Shown here piece after piece: positions 1 to 5,038 of a DNA stretch of 5,038 nt. This stretch comes from Actinomycetota bacterium (GTDB lineage Bacteria; Actinomycetota; Actinomycetes; S36-B12), in assembly GCA_003506065.1 (NCBI GenBank), contig DNXA01000226.1, forward strand, positions 1 to 5,038, written 5' to 3'. Position numbers and translations under genes: made by a program. The notes under the pieces were generated by a model that did no database searches, was not told the DNA's origin, and saw nothing but the letters and a program-made list of their open reading frames with translations. Position 1 is the first letter of the stretch, and every line of letters starts with the position of its first letter.

Positions 1-935
1 TTTGCGACCTTGTCGGCCATCCGGGTGTCATCCAGACCCTCCATCAGGGCATCTGCGCGCTTGAGCATGTTCTGCGCAGCGGTCGCCTTGGAAGCCTTGG
101 CTCGCATCTTGTTGGCCTGAAAGCGCAGGACATCGGCCTGCTGCTCGGCGTTGCGACGCTCACGCTTGCGTCGGCGCTCATCGGTCTCTCGCGCGGTCTG
201 GTAGGCCGCCCAGCCCATCGTGTAGATGTCGATTTCACGCCGGTTGGCATCCAGATGCCAGACACGATTCACCGTGTCGGCCAGCAGCTCGGTGTCATGG
301 CTGATCACGATGAATCCGCCGTCATAGTTCGCCAGGAACTTGCGCAGCCACCGAATGGAATCGGCATCAAGGTGGTTGGTGGGTTCATCCAGAAGCAGCA
401 CCTCTGCCCCGCTGAACAAAATGCGCGCCAATTCCACTCGGCGACGCTGGCCGCCGGAGAGTGTTCCCAGTGGCTGACCCAGAATCCGATCGTCAAGCCC
501 AACGGACGCAGCGATGGTCGCGGCCTGGGATTCCACGGCGTAGCCGCCCAGCGCCTCGAACTCCGCCTCGGCACGGGCGTATCTGGCCACGATGCGATCG
601 CGCTCGTCGGGGTCGGTGGTGTCCATCTGCATGGATGTCTCCTGCATCCTGCGCAGAACATCCTGCAGGCCTCGGGCGCTGAGAATGCGATCGCGAGCCA
701 GTTCCAGCGGATCTCCGGATCGTGGATCCTGGGGGAGATAGCCGACGCTGCCCGTGGCATGGACAGCACCTTGCGATGGCAGGGTCTCTCCCGCCAAGGC
801 CTTGGTCAGGGTGGTCTTCCCGGCCCCGTTGCGCCCCACGAGTCCTACGCGGTCACCTCGGCCAATGCGAAAGCTCGCCGGGCCCAGCAGCAGTTGTGCA
901 CCCGCGCGCAATTCAATGTCAGTAGCAACAATCAT
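1..935 (-). CDS. ABC-F family ATPase (ribosome-associated), 3' end cut by window edge
   Basis: The minus-strand frame from the ATG at 935-933 stays open to the left edge and gives 311 residues of an expected roughly 530-540. The visible part is a complete first ABC domain: Walker A GRNGAGKTT (residues 34-42), Q-loop Gln69, signature LSGGQRRR (159-166), Walker B with DEPTNHLD (183-190) and switch His213. A highly charged Arg/Lys/Glu/Gln-rich helical stretch follows (about 248-311), matching the interdomain linker that contacts tRNA in ABC-F proteins. There is no membrane segment, so it should be a soluble ATPase acting on the ribosome and not a transporter, although such genes are often labelled macrolide transporters. 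The second ABC domain must lie beyond the edge. It starts 10 bases after the sufT stop with no clear Shine-Dalgarno, so translation may depend on coupling. The family call is secure. Whether it gives antibiotic resistance or is a housekeeping translation factor cannot be told from this half. Confidence 0.93.
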   Translation of the reverse strand, partial: MIVATDIELRAGAQLLLGPASFRIGRGDRVGLVGRNGAGKTTLTKALAGETLPSQGAVHATGSVGYLPQDPRSGDPLELARDRILSARGLQDVLRRMQETSMQMDTTDPDERDRIVARYARAEAEFEALGGYAVESQAATIAASVGLDDRILGQPLGTLSGGQRRRVELARILFSGAEVLLLDEPTNHLDADSIRWLRKFLANYDGGFIVISHDTELLADTVNRVWHLDANRREIDIYTMGWAAYQTARETDERRRKRERRNAEQQADVLRFQANKMRAKASKATAAQNMLKRADALMEGLDDTRMADKVA

Positions 936-945
936 TCGTGAGCGT

Positions 946-1260
946 TCACACGTTGAACCCGAGCGAACGCAGCATGTCGCGCCCATCGTCGGTGATCTTG
1001 TCGGGACCCCATGGTGGCATCCACACCCAGTTGATGCGGAAATCAGAAACCACAGGAGTCAGGGCAGCCCTCGTCTGGTCTTCAATGACATCGGTGAGCG
1101 GACATGCCGCTGAAGTCAGGGTCATGTCAACAGTGGCAATGTTCGACTCGTCCACGCTCACGCCATAGATGAGGCCGAGGTCGACAACATTGATGCCGAG
1201 TTCGGGGTCCACGACATCACGCATGGCCTCCAGGACATCGTCCTCTGTGGCAACGTTCAT
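946..1260 (-). CDS. sufT: SufT-like iron-sulfur cluster assembly protein (DUF59/MIP18 family)
   Basis: A complete 104-residue protein of the small, single-domain MIP18/DUF59 type. The visible signature is DPELGINVVDLGLIY (residues 18-32), then MTLTSAACPLTD (46-57) with the conserved Cys53, and a C-terminal WMPPWGPDKIT block (80-90) typical of suf-linked actinobacterial members. Relatives (SufT in Gram-positive bacteria, Rv1466 in M. tuberculosis) support maturation of Fe-S proteins. The exact biochemical step is unresolved, and transient cluster binding or delivery is the usual proposal. The ATG overlaps the sufU stop as ATGA (4 bases) and is preceded by a purine-rich Shine-Dalgarno within the end of sufU, so the start is well supported. 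There is no signal peptide, so it should be cytosolic. It is the last suf gene; the ABC-F gene follows after 10 bases. Confidence 0.93.
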   Translation of the reverse strand: MNVATEDDVLEAMRDVVDPELGINVVDLGLIYGVSVDESNIATVDMTLTSAACPLTDVIEDQTRAALTPVVSDFRINWVWMPPWGPDKITDDGRDMLRSLGFNV

Positions 1261-1712
1261 GATCCCTCTCCCCTACTTAGCAAACCAGCCTTGATCTCGG
1301 CGTCCTGCAGAGCCATCCAGGCCAACAGCGCACACTTCACCCTCGCGGGAAACTTCGCAACTCCGGCAAATGCCACGGCGTCGCCAAGGACCTCCTCATC
1401 AGGCTCGCTGAGCCCTTGGGCATGCATCAATGCGATGAATGCTTCGCGTGCCTCCTGGCTCTCAGCGACTGTATGGCCAGTCAACAACTCGGTCAGCACG
1501 CTGGCGCTGGCCTGTGAGATTGAACAGCCCTGACCCTCGTAGCCGATCTGAAGCCCGCCTTCGGCATCTCGCGACACCTGAACCGTGATCTCGTCACCAC
1601 AGGTCGGATTGACATGATGTGCACTTCCAAGCGGCTGCTCAAGCAGTCCCTTGCCTCGTGGATGCTTGTAGTGATCAAGGATGATCTCCTGATACAGCGA
1701 ATCCAACTCCAT
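1257..1712 (-). CDS. sufU: SufU zinc-dependent sulfurtransferase / Fe-S assembly protein
   Basis: A complete 151-residue IscU-like protein. In Gram-positive bacteria SufU accepts persulfide sulfur from SufS by a zinc ligand swap and passes it to the SufBCD scaffold. The expected zinc ligands are present: Cys38 and Asp40 in NPTCGDE, Cys63 in GQGCSIS and Cys127 in RVKCALLAW. The spacing between Cys63 and Cys127 includes the extra segment that separates SufU from IscU. The N-terminus LDSLYQEIILDHYKHPR is characteristic. I chose the ATG at 1712-1710 because family members begin at this M-x-L-D and the GGGGTG upstream is then 5 bases away. A GTG one codon earlier (1715) would add one residue but leave almost no spacing to that site. 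The ATG shares one base with the sufS stop (TGATG), and the gene end overlaps sufT by 4 bases, so translational coupling is likely on both sides. Function is very likely; only the start is uncertain by one codon. Confidence 0.94.
   Translation of the reverse strand: MELDSLYQEIILDHYKHPRGKGLLEQPLGSAHHVNPTCGDEITVQVSRDAEGGLQIGYEGQGCSISQASASVLTELLTGHTVAESQEAREAFIALMHAQGLSEPDEEVLGDAVAFAGVAKFPARVKCALLAWMALQDAEIKAGLLSRGEGS
1264..1273 (-). promoter_or_regulatory. Ribosome binding site for sufT
   Basis: On the minus strand the purine run GGGGAGAGGG ends 3 bases before the sufT ATG; its GGGGAG part is 7 bases away, a normal spacing. It lies inside the last codons of sufU, which fits translation of sufT directly after sufU. 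Confidence 0.6.
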
Positions 1713-2986
1713 CACTTCACCCCAAAGTAGCTCTGAGCAGCGAGGATGCCTTCAAGAGCGGCATCTATGTCGGACTCATCGTTGTAGATGTACGGAGACA
1801 GGCGAGTGGTCGACGGCACGCCGAAGCGGCGGCAGGTGGGCCATGCGCAGTGATGCCCTACTCGCACTGCCACGCCCCTGCTGTCGAGCACCTGGCCGAC
1901 GTCGTGGGGATGCAGACCCTCGACAACAAAGGAGATCGCACTGCCGCGATCCACATTGCTCAGTGGGCCGATGACGCGAACGCCCTCGAGCTTGCTCAAT
2001 CCTTCGAGCGCATATCCAGCCAGAGCATGCTCGTGCGCCGCAACATCGGCCATGCCCAGAGCCTGGAGGTACGTCACTGCAGCGTTGAGAGCCACCGCCT
2101 GTGCGACAACAGGCGTGCCAGCCTCAAAGCGCTGCGGAGGAGCAGCGAACGTCGAGCCATCCATCTGCACCATCTCGATCATCGATCCGCCGGAGAGGAA
2201 CGGCGACATTGAACTGAGGATATCCGTAGTGCCCCAGAGGCAGCCGATGCCAGTGGGACCGAGCATCTTGTGACCGCTCCAAGCCAGCAGGTCGGCACCG
2301 ACTTCGTGAACATTCACTGGCATATGCGGAATGGATTGGCAGGCATCGACGACCCCTATCGCACCTACTGCGTGCGCACGATCCATGATCAATCGCACAG
2401 GATTGATTGTTCCGAGAATGTTCGACTGGTGGACAACGCTGACTACTCGTGTCGACTCATCGATGATCGAATCGAGTCCACTCAGGTCAAGCCGGCCCTC
2501 TTCTGTCAATGGAATCCAACGCAGGGTTGCGCCCGTCTTGCGGCACAGCTCCTGCCAGGGCACCAGATTTGAGTGGTGCTCCATCTCGGTGACCACCACC
2601 GAATCGCCCGGCCTCAGAACGAAGCGAGAATCGACAGAGGCTGGATCCCATTGAGCAATCGCTGTCGCATTGGAAAAGGCGTAGGCCGCCAGGTTCAGAC
2701 TCTCGGTCGCGTTCTTTGTGAAGACGAGATCCTGCGCCTGCGCCCCGACGAATTGGGCGATCCCTTTGCGCGCTTGCTCGAAGGCCTCGGTAGCTGCCTC
2801 CGCAAGTGCATGAGCACCTCGGTGGACGGCAGCATTGGATTGCTCGTAGTACGCGCGTTCAACATCAAGCACGAACCGGGGCTTTTGCGAGGTTGCGCCA
2901 CTGTCGAGGTACACCAATGGCTGGCCACCATGAACTGTGGTTGCCAGGATTGGGAAATCCGCCTTGACGGCCTGCGCATCGAACAC
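1712..2986 (-). CDS. sufS: SufS cysteine desulfurase (group II, PLP-dependent)
   Basis: A complete class V aminotransferase-fold enzyme, 424 residues from the chosen start, close to the usual 410-420. It removes sulfur from L-cysteine to give alanine and an enzyme persulfide that is passed to SufU. Visible residues are the cofactor-stacking histidines in EMEHHSN (137-138), the PLP-contacting Asp214 and Gln217 in DACQS, the Schiff-base lysine Lys240 in SGHKMLGPTG, and the catalytic Cys380 in RVGHHCA, which is the group II form. A stretch of about 15 extra residues before EMEHHSN is common in actinobacterial SufS. I chose GTG at 2986-2984, 4 bases after the sufC stop, because an AAGGAG site lies 11 bases upstream and the protein then begins just before KADFPIL as in relatives. 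An ATG at 3031 would add 15 residues and overlap sufC by 41 bases; it is preceded by a weaker GGAAG. The start is therefore moderate in confidence and the function is high. Confidence 0.95.
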   Translation of the reverse strand: MFDAQAVKADFPILATTVHGGQPLVYLDSGATSQKPRFVLDVERAYYEQSNAAVHRGAHALAEAATEAFEQARKGIAQFVGAQAQDLVFTKNATESLNLAAYAFSNATAIAQWDPASVDSRFVLRPGDSVVVTEMEHHSNLVPWQELCRKTGATLRWIPLTEEGRLDLSGLDSIIDESTRVVSVVHQSNILGTINPVRLIMDRAHAVGAIGVVDACQSIPHMPVNVHEVGADLLAWSGHKMLGPTGIGCLWGTTDILSSMSPFLSGGSMIEMVQMDGSTFAAPPQRFEAGTPVVAQAVALNAAVTYLQALGMADVAAHEHALAGYALEGLSKLEGVRVIGPLSNVDRGSAISFVVEGLHPHDVGQVLDSRGVAVRVGHHCAWPTCRRFGVPSTTRLSPYIYNDESDIDAALEGILAAQSYFGVK

Positions 2987-2990
2987 CGGG

Positions 2991-3755
2991 CTAGGCACTC
3001 CTTGTGACAGAGGTGAAGCGCTCGTAGCCATCGGCTTCCAGCACATCGGCGAGCTCAGGACCGCCAGTCTCCACAATGCGGCCGTCCGAGAACACATGTA
3101 CTACGTCAGCTGCGATGTAGCGAAGGATACGGGTGTAGTGAGTGATGAGCAGAGTGCCAGCCCCGGTCTCCTCGCGGAAACGATTGACTCCCTCGGAGAC
3201 CACACGCAGGGCGTCAACATCGAGGCCTGAGTCTGTCTCATCCAGGATCGCGATCTTGGGGCGAAGCATGCTCAGCTGGAGGATCTCCAGGCGCTTCTTC
3301 TCACCGCCCGAGAAGCCCTCGTTCAGATTGCGCTCAGCAAAGGAGGGATCCATCGAGATGGCGGCCATAGCCTCCTTCAGCTCCTTGATCCACGTGCGCA
3401 ATTTGGGAGCCTCGCCTCGTACTGCTGTCACTGACGTGCGAAGAAAGTTCGCAACGGAAACGCCCGGCACCTCTACCGGGTACTGCATCGCCAGGAACAG
3501 GCCGGCACGAGCGCGCTGGTCGACAGTCATGGAGAGCACGTCCTCACCATCAAGAGTGATGGAGCCAGCCGTCACGATGTATCGAGGATGGCCGGCGATC
3601 ACATAGGCCAGAGTCGACTTGCCCGAGCCATTGGGGCCCATCACAGCGTGCGTGCGACCGGAGTCGACGGTCAGGTCCACTCCCCGCAGGATGTCCTTCG
3701 GTCCAAGATCGGTCTCCACCTGTGCGTGGAGATTGCTGATCACGAGAGAGCTCAT
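2991..3755 (-). CDS. sufC: SufC ABC-type ATPase of the SufBCD scaffold
   Basis: A complete 254-residue single-domain ABC ATPase with no membrane part. SufC binds SufB and SufD, and its ATP-driven dimerization opens the SufBCD complex for cluster assembly. In order: Walker A GPNGSGKST (40-48), Q-loop Gln91 in AMQYP, signature FSGGEKKR (148-155), Walker B AILDETDSGLD (169-179) with catalytic Glu173, and H-loop His206 in LLITHYTRIL. The AILDETDSGLD and GFSGGEKKR wording is diagnostic for SufC over other ABC proteins. The ATG at 3755-3753 overlaps the stop of the Rieske gene as ATGA and has an AGAAAGG site 8 bases upstream; an in-frame ATG at 3782 would add nine residues (MDRRRKALS) absent from relatives and is rejected. 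The last codons of sufC also contain the ribosome binding site used by sufS. Confidence 0.97.
   Translation of the reverse strand: MSSLVISNLHAQVETDLGPKDILRGVDLTVDSGRTHAVMGPNGSGKSTLAYVIAGHPRYIVTAGSITLDGEDVLSMTVDQRARAGLFLAMQYPVEVPGVSVANFLRTSVTAVRGEAPKLRTWIKELKEAMAAISMDPSFAERNLNEGFSGGEKKRLEILQLSMLRPKIAILDETDSGLDVDALRVVSEGVNRFREETGAGTLLITHYTRILRYIAADVVHVFSDGRIVETGGPELADVLEADGYERFTSVTRSA
2998..3003 (-). promoter_or_regulatory. Ribosome binding site deciding the sufS start (AAGGAG)
   Basis: AAGGAG on the minus strand, embedded in the last Arg-Ser codons of sufC, lies 11 bases before the GTG at 2986. The spacing is slightly long but the match is the best near this junction, so it supports the GTG start over the upstream ATG at 3031. 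Confidence 0.55.
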
Positions 3756-4114
3756 GCTGAGGGCCTTTCTTCGGCGGTCCATGGTTGCGGTTCGGTACAG
3801 ATCTCAACTTGGGTGCTGGCACCTTCGTCAACGAGGCGCACTTCGTATGTGTCGACCCGGGCAATTGCTGGCGGGCTCAATGGCATGCCAGTGCGCAGGT
3901 CGAATTGCGAGCCATGCAGCCAGCACTCAATCGTGCAGTCAACGACTTCGCCTTCTGCAAGGGAGACATCTGCATGCGAGCAGATATCAGAGACGGCGAA
4001 TACGCCCTCTTTGGTATTGACAACAGCGACCGGCCTGTTGTTCACCATCACCTTGAGCGCGGCTCCCTGTGCGATCTGCGAAAGATCGGCCACCCGTACG
4101 AAATCAGTCATCAT
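3752..4114 (-). CDS. Rieske-type [2Fe-2S] ferredoxin-like protein in suf operon
   Basis: A complete 120-residue small Rieske protein. The cluster-binding motifs are CSH (Cys45, His47) and CWLH (Cys64, His67), separated by 16 residues, followed by the usual GSQFDLRTG loop. Box 2 lacks the extra cysteine that forms a disulfide in cytochrome bc1 Rieske proteins, so it resembles soluble dioxygenase ferredoxins (BphF, NirD type). There is no signal peptide or membrane helix, so it should be cytosolic. No oxygenase or reductase partner is in the window. It sits between sufD and sufC, overlapping both (8-11 bases and 4 bases), so it is made with the SUF machinery. An electron donor for cluster assembly, or a built-in client, are both possible; neither is shown by the sequence. 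Two adjacent ATGs exist (4114 and 4111); the second gives MTDFVRVADL, which looks more like typical N-termini, and only a weak GGACGG precedes them. Confidence 0.92.
   Translation of the reverse strand: MMTDFVRVADLSQIAQGAALKVMVNNRPVAVVNTKEGVFAVSDICSHADVSLAEGEVVDCTIECWLHGSQFDLRTGMPLSPPAIARVDTYEVRLVDEGASTQVEICTEPQPWTAEERPSA
3764..3770 (-). promoter_or_regulatory. Ribosome binding site for sufC (AGAAAGG)
   Basis: AGAAAGG on the minus strand sits 8 bases before the ATG at 3755, within the 3' end of the Rieske gene. It favours that ATG over the in-frame ATG at 3782, which lies upstream of this site. Confidence 0.5.
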
Positions 4115-5038
4115 CGCCGTCCGATGCTGTGATACCGAGTCGCTCGGAGATCTGCGTCAACAAGGTGCTGCGCCATTCGACATTGCCGATACGACTCAGG
4201 ACATCGGCGAAGAATCCGCGCACCACGAGCTGTCGAGCAACTTCAAGAGGCAGCCCACGTGACTGCAAGTAGAACAGCTGCTCGTCATCGAATCGACCGG
4301 TTGCACTCGCATGACCGGCGCGCACAATCTCGCCTGTCTCGAGTTCGAGGTTCGGTACCGAATCGGCCCGAGCCCCCTCAGAGAGCAAGAGGTTGCGATT
4401 GACCTGATGGGTATCAGTGCCGATTGCCTGCTTGCGCACCAGCACGTCGCCAATCCATGCGCTGCGCGCGCCTGGACTCATCAGGGCGCCCTTGTACAGG
4501 ACGTCGCTTGTGCAATGCGGCTGATCGTGATGCACAAATACACGTTGCTCGATGTGCTGTCCGGATTCAGCCAGGAAGGCACCGAGCAGTTCCGCGCGAC
4601 CTCCAGTGGAGAGGTACTCAACCGTGGAGTTGATGCGAACAGCTCCGCCGGCAAGTGCGGCAAGCGCGCCAACGTACGTGGCATCGCGCCCGACGAATAC
4701 CGGCATGTGCATGGCGTAGGCAGGTGTGAGCTCACCCTCCAGCACAGTGATGACCGTGAGGTTGGCGCCGTCGCCGACAGTGACTGCGATGGTCCCGTTG
4801 ACATCCCCAGTGAGCAGTTGACGAAGCACCACAGTCGCCGTACTGAAAGGCCCAGCGACAATTTCGACATGCTGGTATGCCAGAGCGGAATCGGAAGCCA
4901 GATCAATGACGATCGGCTCGTCCAACTGGGCTTGTGCTGGAATCTCAATGAGATTGCCTTGCTGCACACCTGTTCTGGCGATCGCCGATGGCAGATCAGA
5001 TGGAATCGAGCGCATCGGAATGTCCGCGTTGGGAATGA
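4104..5038 (-). CDS. sufD: SufD, Fe-S cluster assembly scaffold subunit, 5' end beyond window
   Basis: A minus-strand frame open through the right edge, giving 311 residues of an expected roughly 390-400, so about 80-90 N-terminal residues are missing because of the window. An ATG at 5015 lies inside the frame, but codons upstream of it (IPNADIP) remain open, and a start there would be too short for the family. The middle is a beta-strand-rich stretch of the SufB/SufD helix core. The C-terminal SufBD signature runs from SEGARADSVPNLELETGE to HASATGRFDDEQLFYLQSRG. The histidine at 4313-4311 sits where E. coli SufD has His360 and where SufB has a cysteine-containing motif, which favours SufD over SufB. 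SufD pairs with SufB and binds SufC, forming the assembly scaffold in the cytosol. The protein ends in an acidic SDGDDD tail whose codons overlap the Rieske start. sufB is expected just outside the window. Confidence 0.94.
   Translation of the reverse strand, partial: IPNADIPMRSIPSDLPSAIARTGVQQGNLIEIPAQAQLDEPIVIDLASDSALAYQHVEIVAGPFSTATVVLRQLLTGDVNGTIAVTVGDGANLTVITVLEGELTPAYAMHMPVFVGRDATYVGALAALAGGAVRINSTVEYLSTGGRAELLGAFLAESGQHIEQRVFVHHDQPHCTSDVLYKGALMSPGARSAWIGDVLVRKQAIGTDTHQVNRNLLLSEGARADSVPNLELETGEIVRAGHASATGRFDDEQLFYLQSRGLPLEVARQLVVRGFFADVLSRIGNVEWRSTLLTQISERLGITASDGDDD

Noticed and set aside
305..769. Minus-strand open frame of 154 codons in another frame of the ABC-F region
   Set aside because: It is a shifted reading of the ABC-F gene. 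The true frame carries Walker A, signature, Walker B and switch histidine without interruption, so there is no frameshift.
255..941. Long plus-strand open frame of 228 codons opposite the ABC-F gene
   Set aside because: It is exactly antisense to a frame with complete ABC-F motifs, its translation shows no domain I recognise, and such frames are common opposite G+C-rich coding DNA.
936..945. Possible terminator or promoter between sufT and the ABC-F gene
   Set aside because: Only 10 bases separate the genes, with no hairpin plus T-run and no promoter-like pair of hexamers that I can defend.
3588..4262. Plus-strand open frame of 224 codons spanning sufC, Rieske and sufD
   Set aside because: It crosses three well-supported genes on the opposite strand and has no recognisable domain.
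4104..5015. SufD as a short complete 303-residue protein starting at the ATG at 5015
   Set aside because: The frame is open upstream to the window edge and the family is about 390-400 residues, so this ATG is an internal methionine and the gene is simply cut by the window.

Overview
The window is a tightly packed stretch of a SUF iron-sulfur cluster assembly operon from a probable actinobacterium, read entirely on the minus strand. The taxonomic call rests on four things: the gene order sufD, Rieske ferredoxin, sufC, sufS, sufU, sufT; the Zn-type SufU scaffold-like protein; the long SufS loop before the HHSN motif; and a moderately high G+C content judged by eye. I cannot place it below phylum. 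The order matches what I remember of Streptomyces, including a Rieske gene between sufD and sufC. As I recall, mycobacteria lack that Rieske gene.

Layout, in the direction of transcription (right to left): sufD, with its 5' end beyond the right edge (4104 to >5038); a small Rieske [2Fe-2S] protein (3752-4114); sufC ATPase (2991-3755); sufS cysteine desulfurase (1712-2986); sufU (1257-1712); sufT, a DUF59/MIP18-family protein (946-1260); and an ABC-F ATPase cut by the left edge (<1 to 935). Neighbouring genes overlap by 1 to 11 bases or are separated by at most 10 bases. There is no room for internal terminators, no intergenic stretch over 10 bases, and no convincing internal promoter. The operon promoter, sufB and any sufR repressor would lie beyond position 5038.

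How the genes work together: SufS takes sulfur from cysteine as a persulfide and SufU accepts it on a zinc-bound cysteine. The SufBCD complex (SufB outside the window), driven by SufC ATP hydrolysis, builds the cluster. SufT is thought to help cluster maturation or delivery. The Rieske protein may supply electrons or be a client, but its role is not known. The ABC-F protein is predicted to act on the ribosome and is most likely carried along as a downstream member of the transcript.

Both edge genes are open at the window boundary, so they are partial because of the window and show no internal damage. I found no mobile element, CRISPR array, RNA gene or repeat. The window looks like a conserved housekeeping operon; the less explained parts are the embedded Rieske protein and the attached ABC-F gene.
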